A stretch of 64,000 nt of DNA from positions 744,001-808,000 of the forward strand of contig JADFCQ010000001.1 of assembly GCA_015223225.1 (NCBI GenBank), written 5' to 3'. Within the stretch, counting starts at the first letter, position 1, and every line of letters starts with the position of its first letter. Both the position numbers and the translations under genes were made by a program. The notes below the pieces were generated by a model that had not been told where the DNA came from, did no database searches, and saw nothing but the letters and a program-made list of their open reading frames with translations. Origin of the DNA: Acetobacteraceae bacterium H6797. Lineage in GTDB: Bacteria; Pseudomonadota; Alphaproteobacteria; Acetobacterales; Acetobacteraceae. Shown here piece after piece: positions 25,647 through 34,840 of the stretch.

Positions 25647-26537
25647 ATGGACCGCCTCTCCGGCCTCGCCGCCTTCATCCGCACCGTCGAACTGGGCAGC
25701 CAGGCCGCCGCCGCCAAGGCGCTCGGCCTCTCCCGCGTCGCCATCGGGCGGCAGATCCAGGGCCTGGAACAGCAGCTCGGCGTGCGCCTCCTCCAGCGCA
25801 CCACGCGCAGCCAGACGCTCACCGAAGCCGGCACGGCCTTTTTCGAACGCGCCCGCCCCGCGCTCGACCAGTTGCAGGAAGCCGCCGAACAGGCCGCCGA
25901 ATTCCGCACCTCCCTGCGCGGCAGCCTGCGCATCAACGCCCCCATCTCCTTCGCCGCCCATAGCCTGGCGCCCGTGCTCGCCGGCTTCTCCGCCCGCTAC
26001 CCCGAGCTGGAAATCGAGCTCACCCTGAACGACCGCGCGGTGGATCTCATCGGCGAGGGCTATGACCTCGCGCTCCGCGTCGGCGAGGTGAAGGACATCA
26101 ACCTCGCCTCCCGCAAACTGGCGCAATTCCCGGTCATCCCCTGCGCCGCGCCCAGCTACCTCGCCCGCCACGGCACGCCGCTCGAACCGGCCGACCTCCT
26201 GGCCCATAATTGCCTGCGCTACCTGCTTTCGAGCCAAAGCCAGGGCTGGCTGCTGGTCGCCGCCGACGGCACACGCCACACCATCCCCGTGCGCGGCAAC
26301 ATGGCCGCCAATAACGGCGACACGCTCATGGCCGCCGCCCTCGCGGGCCAGGGCATCATCCTTCAGCCCAGCTTCATCGTCGGCGAGGCCCTGCGCGACG
26401 GCCGCCTCGTCCAACTATTCCCCGGCTGGCAGAACCGCCACCTCGTCCTGCACGCCGTCTTCCCCGCGACGCGCATGATGCCCATCAAGCTCCGCCGCCT
26501 GGTCGATTTCCTCGTCGAAGCCTATCGCAAGGCGTGA
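25647..26537 (+). CDS. LysR-family transcriptional regulator
   Basis: 296 residues. The helix-turn-helix covers about 1-60 (LAAFIRTVELGSQAAAAKALGLSRVAIGRQIQGLEQQLG); the effector domain covers about 90-295 (LRGSLRINAPISFAAHSLAPVL, NLASRKLAQFPVIPCAAPSYL). It belongs to the large CrgA-like group that usually controls divergent catabolic or transport genes. It is divergent from the binding-protein gene ending at 25527, with 119 bp between the starts, and converges on the SDR gene. Confidence 0.92.
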   Translation: MDRLSGLAAFIRTVELGSQAAAAKALGLSRVAIGRQIQGLEQQLGVRLLQRTTRSQTLTEAGTAFFERARPALDQLQEAAEQAAEFRTSLRGSLRINAPISFAAHSLAPVLAGFSARYPELEIELTLNDRAVDLIGEGYDLALRVGEVKDINLASRKLAQFPVIPCAAPSYLARHGTPLEPADLLAHNCLRYLLSSQSQGWLLVAADGTRHTIPVRGNMAANNGDTLMAAALAGQGIILQPSFIVGEALRDGRLVQLFPGWQNRHLVLHAVFPATRMMPIKLRRLVDFLVEAYRKA

Positions 26538-26547
26538 AGAAGGCGCC

Positions 26548-27300
26548 CTAAAGCGCCTCCACCTTCTGCGCCGCACTCAGCAGCGAGCGGTTCCAGGTCG
26601 GGTTCACCAGCATCTCGTTCACCAGCATCCGCGGCGGCAAGGTCGCCACGAAAAGCGCCGCCGCGGCGATATCCTCCGGCTGCAGCATCCGCGCCCTCTC
26701 CTCCGGCGTCGGCGGCACCGGCCGCTGGTCGAGAATGGGCGTCGCCACCTCGCCCGGGCAGATCGCCGTCGAGCGCACCCCATGAATGCCATGCTCGACA
26801 TTGATGGTCTGCGACAGCGCCACATAACCCGTCTTGGCCGCCGTATAGCCCACGCCCGAAAGCGTCGAGACGTTCTTCCCCGCCATGGACGCGATCTGGA
26901 TGATCAGCCCATCCCCCCGCTTCGCCATGCTCGGCACCACGGCGAGCGAGGTGAGGAAAGGCGCCGTCAGATTGGCATCCACCAGCGCCTTCACGCTCTC
27001 CGGCGTCAGCTGGTGCCAATGCCGCTTCGTGATGTTCATCCCCGCATTATTCACGAGAATATCGCAGGGCCCGACCATCTCCGCCGCCGCCTGCACCTGC
27101 GCCGCATCGGTGAGGTCCGCCGGCAGCACCACCGCCGGCGCCTCGCCCAGCAGCCCCGCCGTCTCCTCCAGCGGCCCGCGCCGCCGCCCCGTCAGGAACA
27201 GCCGCGCGCCCTCGGCGGCGAAGGCAATGGCGATGGCCCGGCCGATCCCCGTCCCCGCCCCCGTGATCCAGGCAACCTTCCCCGCGAGCCTGCCGCTCAC
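26548..27300 (-). CDS. SDR-family oxidoreductase
   Basis: 250-residue classical short-chain dehydrogenase. The NAD(P) loop TGAGTGIG is at 13-20, NNAGM at about 84-88, and the catalytic Ser 138, Tyr 152 and Lys 156 are all present (YTAAK). Last gene of the carbohydrate ABC operon; its ATG overlaps the ATPase stop codon by 4 bp. The context suggests it oxidises the imported sugar or polyol. A C-terminal NPTWNRSL segment is typical of SDR substrate loops. Confidence 0.9.
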   Translation of the reverse strand: MSGRLAGKVAWITGAGTGIGRAIAIAFAAEGARLFLTGRRRGPLEETAGLLGEAPAVVLPADLTDAAQVQAAAEMVGPCDILVNNAGMNITKRHWHQLTPESVKALVDANLTAPFLTSLAVVPSMAKRGDGLIIQIASMAGKNVSTLSGVGYTAAKTGYVALSQTINVEHGIHGVRSTAICPGEVATPILDQRPVPPTPEERARMLQPEDIAAAALFVATLPPRMLVNEMLVNPTWNRSLLSAAQKVEAL

Positions 27301-28397
27301 AGAACGCGGCCCGTCTGCGTGTCGAGGATATGCATGTGGTTCAGATCGGCCGCCAGCGCCAGCGGCACCCCCGGCTGCGCCGGCGCGCTCGGGTCCACGC
27401 GGCTGCAGATTTCCGCGCCATTGATCTTGAAATGCACCAGCGTCTCCATCCCCATCGGCTCCGTCACCTCCGGCACCGCGGTCATGGTCGCCACATTCGG
27501 CCGGTCGAGATTCTTCGTCTCGGTCAGATGCTCCGGTCTGATCCCGAACGTCACTTCCTTGCCCGCATGGCTCGCATAGCGCGCCGTCCGCTCGGCCGGC
27601 ACGTTGAAATAGATATCGCCCGGCAGCGCGAGCCTGAGCGCGCCCGAGGCCTGCTCCAGCCGCCCCTGGATGAAGTTCATCGCCGGGCTGCCGATGAAGC
27701 CCGCCACGAAGCGCGTCTTCGGGTTGTGATACAGCTCCTGCGGCGGCCCCACCTGCTCGATGATCCCGCCATTCATCACCACCACGCGGTCGGCCAGCGT
27801 CATGGCCTCCACCTGGTCATGCGTCACATAGATGGTCGTGGTCTTGACCGTCTGATGCACCTTCTTGATCTCGGTGCGCATCTGCACGCGCAGCTTCGCA
27901 TCGAGGTTCGAAAGCGGCTCGTCGAAGAGGAAGACCTTCGGATCGCGCACGATCGCGCGCCCCATCGCCACGCGCTGCCGCTGCCCGCCCGAAAGCGCCT
28001 TGGGCTTGCGCTCCAGCAGCGGCGTGATGTCGAGGATGCGCGCCGCATTATCCACCCGGCGCTTGATCTCCGCCTTGTCGAACTTCCGCAGCATCAACCC
28101 GAAGGCCATGTTGTCGAAGACGGTCATATGCGGATAGAGCGCGTAATTCTGGAAGACCATGGCGATGTCGCGGTCGCGCGGCGGAATGTCGTTCACCACC
28201 CGCCCGCCGATGGCGATCTCGCCGTCGGAAATCTCCTCGAGCCCCGCGATCATGCGCAAGGTGGTGGATTTGCCGCAGCCCGAAGGCCCGACCAGCACCA
28301 CGAATTCATGATCGGCGATCTCGAGGTCGATCCCCTTCACCGCCTGCACGCCGCCCTCATAGGCCTTCACGACCTTGCGGACCGAAACCTGCGCCAT
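27297..28397 (-). CDS. Carbohydrate ABC transporter ATPase (UgpC/MalK type)
   Basis: 366 residues. Walker [10 protein letters not shown] (37-45), signature LSGGQ (135-139), Walker [13 protein letters not shown] (about 155-166) and the switch His in THDQVEAM are intact. The C-terminal MOBE/OB domain covers about 240-366 (FGIRPEHL). It energises import by the two permeases encoded upstream and belongs to the glycerol-3-phosphate/sugar (CUT1) class. It overlaps the SDR gene by 4 bp. Confidence 0.95.
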   Translation of the reverse strand: MAQVSVRKVVKAYEGGVQAVKGIDLEIADHEFVVLVGPSGCGKSTTLRMIAGLEEISDGEIAIGGRVVNDIPPRDRDIAMVFQNYALYPHMTVFDNMAFGLMLRKFDKAEIKRRVDNAARILDITPLLERKPKALSGGQRQRVAMGRAIVRDPKVFLFDEPLSNLDAKLRVQMRTEIKKVHQTVKTTTIYVTHDQVEAMTLADRVVVMNGGIIEQVGPPQELYHNPKTRFVAGFIGSPAMNFIQGRLEQASGALRLALPGDIYFNVPAERTARYASHAGKEVTFGIRPEHLTETKNLDRPNVATMTAVPEVTEPMGMETLVHFKINGAEICSRVDPSAPAQPGVPLALAADLNHMHILDTQTGRVL

Positions 28398-28428
28398 CTT
28401 GTCGTCCCTCTTAACGGGCTGCTCTGGG

Positions 28429-29316
28429 TCAGCCCTTGGTCGCGCCGGCCGTCAGGCCCGCGATGTAGTAGTCCATCAGAAATGCGTAGATCAGCAAAGG
28501 GGGAAGTGCGGCCATCAACGCCCCGGCCATGATCTTCCCCCATTGGAAGGTATCCGACCGGATGAGATCCGAGACGATCCCCACCGTCAGCACCATCTGA
28601 TCGGTCGAGACCAGGAAGGCCATGGGATAGATGAAGGCCGCCCAGGAGACGGTGAAGGCGAAGATCGTCGCCGCCAGGATGCCCGGCAGCGCCACCGGTA
28701 CGAAGATCTTGATGAGCATCTGGAAATGCCCCGCCCCGTCGATCAGCGCCGCCTCGTCCAGCTCCTTCGGGATGGAGGCGAAATACCCGATCATGATCCA
28801 GGTGCAGAAAGGCACCGTCAGCGTCGGATAGATCAGCACCATGCCCCAGATGCTGTTATAGAGCCCCAATTGCCCGATGATCTGGAACATCGGGATGAAG
28901 AGCAGCGTCTCCGGCACGAGATAGGTGAGGAACACCCCCGTCGCGAGCGTCGCACTGCCCCAGAACTTCATCCGCGCCAGCGCGAAGGCCGCCATCACCG
29001 AAATCGCCATGCTCACCACCACGGTGATGGTCGTGACGATCACGCTGTTGAGGAAGAAGGTCGTGTAGTTCCCGCTCGTCAGCAGCTCGATGTAATTCTG
29101 CAGCGTCGGCGCCTTCACGATCCAGGGATTGCCCGCCTGGTCCGCGATCTCCGCACTGCTCTTCAGGCTCGTCACCAGCATGTGAAAGGGCGGCACGAGG
29201 AAGAAGATGACGAAGACCGCGAGCGCCACATAGGCCCCGATCATCGCCATGCGCCTCTCCCGGCGCAGGCTTCCCGCCTTGTGATAGATGGGCGTCTCGG
29301 CCGTGCTCGCGCTCAT
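28429..29316 (-). CDS. Carbohydrate ABC transporter permease (MalG/UgpE type)
   Basis: 295 residues with six predicted transmembrane segments, starting [15 protein letters not shown] at 29316. The EAA loop that contacts the ATPase is [30 protein letters not shown] (about 190-215). Its ATG overlaps the stop codon of the preceding permease gene (TGATG), so the two are translationally coupled. Second inner-membrane subunit of a CUT1 importer. Confidence 0.94.
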   Translation of the reverse strand: MSASTAETPIYHKAGSLRRERRMAMIGAYVALAVFVIFFLVPPFHMLVTSLKSSAEIADQAGNPWIVKAPTLQNYIELLTSGNYTTFFLNSVIVTTITVVVSMAISVMAAFALARMKFWGSATLATGVFLTYLVPETLLFIPMFQIIGQLGLYNSIWGMVLIYPTLTVPFCTWIMIGYFASIPKELDEAALIDGAGHFQMLIKIFVPVALPGILAATIFAFTVSWAAFIYPMAFLVSTDQMVLTVGIVSDLIRSDTFQWGKIMAGALMAALPPLLIYAFLMDYYIAGLTAGATKG

Positions 29317-30254
29317 CACGCCATCTCCTTCGACCGCTTGTTCACGCCCCGCAACACGAAGATCGCGAAGACGGCCAGCAGCGGGAACATGAAGAGGGAT
29401 ACCGAGGCACCGAGCGGAATATCGCCCGACTGGATGCCCACCTGGAAAGCGTAGGTCGCGAAGACATGCGTGAGGTCCTGCGGCCCGCCATTGGTCAGGA
29501 TGCGCACGATGTCGAAATTCGCGAAGGTGACGATGAGGCTGAACAGCACCGTGATGGAGATGATGTTCCGCATCATCGGGAAGGTGACGTAGCGCAGCTT
29601 CTGCCACCCCGTCGCCCCGTCGATCGCCGCCGCCTCATAGAGCTGGTCCGGCACCGATTTCAGCGCCGCCAGATACATGATCATGAAGAAGGGCGCGCCA
29701 TACCAGACATTGACGAGAATGACGGCGAAACGCGCCCAGCCCGGCTCGCCCAGCCAGGGCACCGGCGGCGCGCCGATCCCGGCCAGCAGCCAGTTGAAGG
29801 CCGAATAGGAAGGATCGAACAGCCACCACCAGGCCAGCGTCGAGATCGCGGGCGGGATCACCCACGGCACCAGCAGCATGCCGCGCCATTTCCGCTGCCC
29901 CTTGGCCGGCAGCGCATGCAGCACATGGGCCAGGATGAAGCCGATGATCGCCTTGGCCAGCACCGCCGAAACGGCGAAGATGATGCTCTGCCAAAGCACG
30001 TTCTGGAACGTCTCGCGCCCGATGAGGAAAATGAAGTTGTCGAGCCCGACGAACCTCGTCATCCGCTTGTTCTGCATCGAGAGATAGAGCGCGTAGCAGA
30101 ACGGATAGATGACCAGCGCCGTGATCAGCAAAATCAAAGGCAGCGTCATCAGGAAAGCGATCGTGGACTTCCGCCGCGCGAAACGCTTCAGCGCGTTCGG
30201 GCGCCCCTCATAGGCGCCCGCCCGGCCCGTCATCGCGGCCATTCCATCGGCCAT
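29316..30254 (-). CDS. Carbohydrate ABC transporter permease (MalF/UgpA type)
   Basis: 312 residues. The start at 30254 has GGGAGG upstream; an in-frame start 11 codons earlier is possible but lacks one. Six transmembrane segments begin with STIAFLMTLPLILLITALVIYPF. The EAA loop is VPDQLYEAAAIDGATGWQKLRYVTFP-like (about 205-230). Pairs with the MalG-type subunit encoded next. Confidence 0.94.
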   Translation of the reverse strand: MADGMAAMTGRAGAYEGRPNALKRFARRKSTIAFLMTLPLILLITALVIYPFCYALYLSMQNKRMTRFVGLDNFIFLIGRETFQNVLWQSIIFAVSAVLAKAIIGFILAHVLHALPAKGQRKWRGMLLVPWVIPPAISTLAWWWLFDPSYSAFNWLLAGIGAPPVPWLGEPGWARFAVILVNVWYGAPFFMIMYLAALKSVPDQLYEAAAIDGATGWQKLRYVTFPMMRNIISITVLFSLIVTFANFDIVRILTNGGPQDLTHVFATYAFQVGIQSGDIPLGASVSLFMFPLLAVFAIFVLRGVNKRSKEMA

Positions 30255-30330
30255 GGCATACCCTCCCAGCACAGACAGGCCCAGCACAGGCAGGGGCGCC
30301 CCATGCGGAAGCGCCCCGGCGCGGCTCTCG

Positions 30331-31689
30331 TCAGCCTCGCTTGAAGCCCTCGATCTCGCGCTCGGCCCAGGCCAGCACGCGATCGACCGGTTCCTTGTTC
30401 TGCACGACGCGGGCGACCATCTTGGCGTGGATGCCCTGGTTGTACATCTGCACCGCGATCTCCGGCGGTGCCGGCGAATAGGCGATGGAAGGCTGCGCCT
30501 GATGGTGCGGCTTGATCGGATAATTGTAGACCACGCCCTTCGGCGGCCCCACCTCCGACCAGGTCGGGAAGTCCGTCATGCTCTGGAAGGGCGGAATGTC
30601 GTAGCCGCCCGAGGCCTGCACCATCCGCGCCGCCTGCTCGCGCTGCGACAGATGCTCGAGCAGGGCCTTGGCCGCCGTCTTGTTCCGTCCGAAATTCCAC
30701 ACGCCCCAGAAATACGGCAGATAGGGCGTGAAGCGCCCCCGCGGCCCGCTCGGGCTCGGGAAGCTCCAGACCTGCTCGGCCACCTGCGGCGCATCGCGCG
30801 CGGCCACCGCCCAGGCGGAGGGCGGGTTGAAGATCAGCGCCGACTGGCCCGAGATCAGCGCGCGATTGTTCGAGGCGTCGTCCCAGGAAAACACGTCGCG
30901 CGGCACCACGCTCGCGATGCGGGAGGCCGTCTCCAGCGCCTGGCGCACGCCATCGGTCTTGAGGGTGATATCGCCCTTCTCATTGACCAGCGCGCCGCCA
31001 TAGCTCGCGAAAAGCGCGCCCAGCCAGTCCGTCGCATCGGGGAAGGTGCCATAGGGCATGCCGAAGGGCACGCCCGCCTTCTGGCAGGCTTCGGCGGCCT
31101 TGATGAAGGCCTCCCAGTTCCAATTCTCCGCCCCCGGCCCGAGGCGCGGCTCGGCGGGGAACATCGCCTGCACGTCGAGCCCCGCATGCTGCTTCAGCAG
31201 GTCGATGCGGCCGAGCGAGGGCTTGTACTGGCTGCCCGAAATCGCCGGCACACCGAGATACTTGCCCTTCACGCGCGAGAGGTAATTCACCACCGGGTTG
31301 AGCTGCCCGTATTTCTCGCTCAACCGCCCCATCACGTCGTCCACCGGCTCCAGCAATTCCTGCTGCGCGTGAACTTCCCAGGTGGGGAAAGCAAGAATGT
31401 CATGCCCCCGCTTCGCCTGCGCTTCCGCGGCGATGGTCAGGAGGTTCTTGTTGCCCACCGTGGTGATGAAGTCGATCTGCACTTCCATGCGGTTCGCCTG
31501 GGCCCATTCGCCCACGATCTTCCGCATCTCGGCATTGGCCGGCTCACCGACCCAGTGATCCCAGAGCCCGATGGCCATCCGGCCGCCCGAGCTCTGGCCA
31601 TGCACGTTCACGAGCGGCAGGGCGCTGATGGCGGCCCCCGCAACACCGGCGCGCAAGATCGCGCGTCGGCCTGACACCTTGCCTTCCAT
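30331..31689 (-). CDS. Carbohydrate ABC transporter substrate-binding protein
   Basis: 452 residues, first gene of the operon 31689-26548. The signal peptide has RRAILRAGVAGAAISALPLV (twin-Arg-like). The mature part is a family 1 extracellular solute-binding protein: GLWDHWVGEPANAEMRKIV, GKYLGVPAISGSQYKPSLGR, NWNWEAFIKAAEACQKAG and ALISGQSALIFNPPSAW. The operon's CUT1 components and SDR suggest a sugar, polyol or sugar-phosphate ligand. Confidence 0.92.
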   Translation of the reverse strand: MEGKVSGRRAILRAGVAGAAISALPLVNVHGQSSGGRMAIGLWDHWVGEPANAEMRKIVGEWAQANRMEVQIDFITTVGNKNLLTIAAEAQAKRGHDILAFPTWEVHAQQELLEPVDDVMGRLSEKYGQLNPVVNYLSRVKGKYLGVPAISGSQYKPSLGRIDLLKQHAGLDVQAMFPAEPRLGPGAENWNWEAFIKAAEACQKAGVPFGMPYGTFPDATDWLGALFASYGGALVNEKGDITLKTDGVRQALETASRIASVVPRDVFSWDDASNNRALISGQSALIFNPPSAWAVAARDAPQVAEQVWSFPSPSGPRGRFTPYLPYFWGVWNFGRNKTAAKALLEHLSQREQAARMVQASGGYDIPPFQSMTDFPTWSEVGPPKGVVYNYPIKPHHQAQPSIAYSPAPPEIAVQMYNQGIHAKMVARVVQNKEPVDRVLAWAEREIEGFKRG

Positions 31690-31845
31690 ACCCGTTCCTC
31701 CAAGGCGATCCGGAGCCGTATTGCCGGCTTCTCTCCCGGGCGTTGCACCCAGTGGATCACGATGGAGCGCAGGCTACGCATGTCCGTGCGAGTAATGCAA
31801 CGTTCGTGACGCGCCTGCGATTTCTTTCGCGCCGCAGCAAGGAAG

Positions 31846-32307
31846 TCAGGAAGGCCGGCGGCTCGCCCAGATCACGAAACCCGCGAGCAAAAGCGCGTAG
31901 ATGAGGTTCATCTCCGCCATCGAAACCGGCAGGCCCTCGATCAGATAGGCCGGCTCGTCGCAAGGCTTGGAAGGCTTTAGCGTCATACTCTGCAGCATCT
32001 CATCCACCGTCCGCGCCTGGCCGGCGGTGGGCGCGCTGCATTCCGGCAGCGGGCTCGGCCACCATTTCTGCTCGACGCCCACATGCAGCGCGCCGATCGC
32101 CCCCGTGGTGAGCAGCGCCAGCGCCACCAGGCCGAACATCAGCCGGCGCGGCAGCACATAGGCCAGCAGGGCGAGCCCCGCCGCCACCCAATAGGGCCAG
32201 CGCTGCCAGAGGCAGAGGGCGCAGGGGTTGAGCCCGGCGAAGCGTTCGCTCGCCATGGCGATCAGCGGGGCCAGCGCGGAGAGAAGCGCGATGAGGAACG
32301 GCATCAT
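31846..32307 (-). CDS. dsbB: Disulfide bond formation protein B
   Basis: 153-residue inner-membrane quinone reductase that reoxidises DsbA. Four transmembrane segments are visible. The first Cys pair CALC (29 and 32) and the second pair Cys 90/Cys 116 are in the expected periplasmic loops. ATG at 32307 or 32304 gives the same protein to within one residue. No dsbA gene is adjacent. Confidence 0.93.
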   Translation of the reverse strand: MMPFLIALLSALAPLIAMASERFAGLNPCALCLWQRWPYWVAAGLALLAYVLPRRLMFGLVALALLTTGAIGALHVGVEQKWWPSPLPECSAPTAGQARTVDEMLQSMTLKPSKPCDEPAYLIEGLPVSMAEMNLIYALLLAGFVIWASRRPS

Positions 32308-32388
32308 GCGCCCGTTCTACTCCCGCCTCTTCCGCGCCGACAGGCCCCCATCTGTTTCGAGGTGCAACCCGTTCCTTAAGATTCGCTT

Positions 32389-32473
32389 AGAGACTGCTTC
32401 ATCACGCTGGCGGCTGAGGCGCCGGCCAGGATTTTTCGCTCCAGGGAGGCGGCAGCTTGATGAAGCAGTCTCT
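32389..32473. repeat. 85-bp inverted-repeat (hairpin) element
   Basis: Perfect 16-bp terminal inverted repeats AGAGACTGCTTCATCA (32389-32404) and its complement (32458-32473) enclose a 53-bp GC-rich core, which itself holds ctggc/gccag and ggcggc/gcc pairs. The right arm ends at the stop codon of the Ldh-family gene, so on that strand it also acts as a 3' hairpin. It resembles a miniature element (MITE or REP-like). Confidence 0.6.
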
Positions 32474-33540
32474 CAGAGAGCCGCTGCGGGCACCAGCAGG
32501 AAGGGCGCTCCACAGGCCTCCGCCGCCGCCCTCACCTCCTCCTGCAGCGTGTCGGTCACGGGAATCCCCTCCACCAGCCGCTTCTTATAGGAGGCATATT
32601 CCGGATCGCCCGGGATCAGCACCGGCACTTCCGGATCGGCCCGCGGCGTCGCCCGCAGCCGGTCGAGCAGCTCGTCCATCCCCTCGCGGAAATCCGCATT
32701 GAAGGCGCCCGGATCGATGACGAGGAAGAAATGCCCCGTCTCCTTCTTCGACAGATCCGCCCCCGTCAGCGTCGCGCAGAGAATCTCCACCATGGTGGCC
32801 AGCCCATAACCCTTATGCCCGCCCAACTGCCGCGTGCCGCCCAGCGGCGCCAGGCGGCGCTCGTCGGAAGCGACCTGCGCATCGGTCTCGGGCTGCCCAT
32901 CGGCATTCAGCGCCCAGCCCACCGGCAGGGTCTTCCCCTCGCGCCGGGCGATGGAAACCTTGCCGTAGGCCACCGTCGTCGTCGCCATATCCAGCAGGAA
33001 ATCCGGGTTCTTCACCGCCGGCGCGCCGAAGGCGATGGGGTTGGTCCCCAGCATCGGCGCCTTGCCGAAAAGCGGCACCGCCAGCACCGACGAATTGGTG
33101 AGCGAAAGCCCGATCAGCCCCTCCTTCGAGGCCATCTGCGCATACCACCCCGCCGCGCCGTAATGGTTGGACTTGGTGACCCCCACCACGCCCACGCCCG
33201 TCGCCTTCGCCTTGTCGATCGCGAGCCTCATCGCCAGCACCGAGGCCGGATGGCCGAGCCCATGATCGGCATCGACCAGCGCCGTCGAGGGCCTGTCGTT
33301 CAGCACCTTCATCGCCGGGCGCGGGTTGAGCGTGCCCTCGGCATAGATGCGCTGGTAATGCGGCAACATCCCGATGCCATGGCTGTCGATACCCGCAAGA
33401 TCCGTCTCGACCATGACCTCGGCCGCCGCCTCGGCATCAGCCCGCGTCATCCCCCAGGCCTTGAATACGGCCAGGATCTGCGCGCGCAGCGTCTCCGCGC
33501 TGAAACGCGACATGGCATTCTTCGTGGTGCTGTCAGGCAT
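32473..33540 (-). CDS. Ldh-family (malate/L-sulfolactate-type) NAD(P) dehydrogenase
   Basis: 355 residues of the Ldh_2/MDH_2 family that oxidises 2-hydroxy acids such as malate, ureidoglycolate or sulfolactate. Typical stretches are VMVETDLAGIDSHGIGMLPHYQ, VVGVTKSNHYGAAGWYAQMA, MLGTNPIAFGAPA and GGHKGYGLATMVEILC. The annotated ATG at 33540 gives MPDSTTKNAM; a second ATG at codon 10 (MSRFSAETL) is equally plausible. It stands alone between the hairpin element and the DUF1501 gene. Confidence 0.88.
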   Translation of the reverse strand: MPDSTTKNAMSRFSAETLRAQILAVFKAWGMTRADAEAAAEVMVETDLAGIDSHGIGMLPHYQRIYAEGTLNPRPAMKVLNDRPSTALVDADHGLGHPASVLAMRLAIDKAKATGVGVVGVTKSNHYGAAGWYAQMASKEGLIGLSLTNSSVLAVPLFGKAPMLGTNPIAFGAPAVKNPDFLLDMATTTVAYGKVSIARREGKTLPVGWALNADGQPETDAQVASDERRLAPLGGTRQLGGHKGYGLATMVEILCATLTGADLSKKETGHFFLVIDPGAFNADFREGMDELLDRLRATPRADPEVPVLIPGDPEYASYKKRLVEGIPVTDTLQEEVRAAAEACGAPFLLVPAAAL

Positions 33541-33637
33541 TCATCGTCTCCCCCGGCCATTCCGGGCCGATGGGGAAGTCTTCGCCAGCGCTGGCGTGCG
33601 CGCAACCCCTCCGGCCGAGAATATCGGGCCGAGACGA

Positions 33638-34840
33638 TCAGACGCGCAGCAGCCCCCGCTCCGCCGTCACCGCATCGCTGCCCGGGAAGGCCGCCGCCAC
33701 CGCTGCCGCATTCAGCCCCAGATGCCCGCCGAGCAGCGCCTTGGCGATGGCGCGCAAATCGCGCGTCGGCTGCAAGTCGCGGTTCTCATAAAGCTGCCCA
33801 TCGGCCAGCCCCGGCCAATCGGCCAGCACGCGCCCGCCCGCCACCGCGCCGCCCGCCAGGAAGGCAAGCCCGCCCGTGCCGTGATCGGTGCCGAGATTGC
33901 CATTGGCCCGCGCCGTACGGCCGAACTCGGTCATCACCAACACCGCCGTCCGCGCCCAGGCCTCGCCCAGCTGCTCCCGCAGCGCGCCCAGCCCCTCGTC
34001 CAGCTGCGAGAGCGGCTGGCCCAGCCGCTGCGCCTGCTGCGCATGCGTGTCCCAGCCGCCGATCTCCATCGCCGCCACGCGCGGCCCGCGCGGCGAGGCC
34101 AGCATCCGCCCCGCCGCTCCCGCCAGCAGGGCGAAGCCGCGCGGCGGCCCCGGCTCGGCGGCCAGCACGGTCGTCGCGTAATTCCGCCCGCGCAGCCCTT
34201 CGATCACGGCCGGGCCCAGCAGCGGGTCGGCATGCAGCCCCTCGGCCATGCGGGCATAGAGATCGGGCGGCGGCCGCACCGGCCGGGGCGGCGCCCACAT
34301 GCCCACTTCCTGCCGCCCGCGCATCAGCAGCGGCAGGTCGAGCCCCAGCGCCAGCCCCGCCTCGGGCTCATCGGCGGGCCTGGCCGGCATCGCCGCCAAC
34401 GCCCGGTTCAGCCAGCCGGAGGTGAGGCGCTGCGCCGCCCCGCTCTCCATCATGTCCTGCGCCTCGAAATGGCTGCGGTTCCGATAGGGCCCGGCCACCG
34501 CATGCACCGGCAGCAAGCTCCCCTCGGTATAGAAGCGATGCAGCACCTGGAGCTTCGGATTGAGCCCGAAGAACCCGCCGCAATCGAGCAGCCCGCCCTC
34601 CTGCCCCGGCTCCGGCAGCGCGATCTCGCCGCGCAGCGCGCGATAATTCGGGTCCCCATAAGGTGCCAGCGCCGCCATCCCATCCATCGCCCCGCGCAGG
34701 ATCACCACCACGAGGCGCGGATCGCCCGGCGTCGTCACGAGGGGCGTCTGCGCGAAGGCAAGGCGCGACTGCCCCGCCATGGCCAGGGCCGAAAAGCCGA
34801 GCAGCAGCCCACGCCGGCCGATCCGCGGAAGATGTGTCAT
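33638..34840 (-). CDS. DUF1501 family protein
   Basis: 400 residues. A twin-Arg-type signal (RIGRRGLLLGFSALAMAGQSRLAFA) indicates export. The DUF1501 core, an alkaline-phosphatase-like fold, shows RLVVVILRGAMDGM, EIGGWDTHAQQ, LVMTEFGRTARANGNLGTDHGTGG. The function is unknown. It overlaps the DUF1800 stop codon by 4 bp, the usual pairing of these two families, which are thought to act together. Confidence 0.9.
   Translation of the reverse strand: MTHLPRIGRRGLLLGFSALAMAGQSRLAFAQTPLVTTPGDPRLVVVILRGAMDGMAALAPYGDPNYRALRGEIALPEPGQEGGLLDCGGFFGLNPKLQVLHRFYTEGSLLPVHAVAGPYRNRSHFEAQDMMESGAAQRLTSGWLNRALAAMPARPADEPEAGLALGLDLPLLMRGRQEVGMWAPPRPVRPPPDLYARMAEGLHADPLLGPAVIEGLRGRNYATTVLAAEPGPPRGFALLAGAAGRMLASPRGPRVAAMEIGGWDTHAQQAQRLGQPLSQLDEGLGALREQLGEAWARTAVLVMTEFGRTARANGNLGTDHGTGGLAFLAGGAVAGGRVLADWPGLADGQLYENRDLQPTRDLRAIAKALLGGHLGLNAAAVAAAFPGSDAVTAERGLLRV

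Noticed and set aside
24463..26028. 521-codon plus-strand open frame
   Set aside because: Shadow of a minus-strand binding protein that runs out of phase into the LysR gene.
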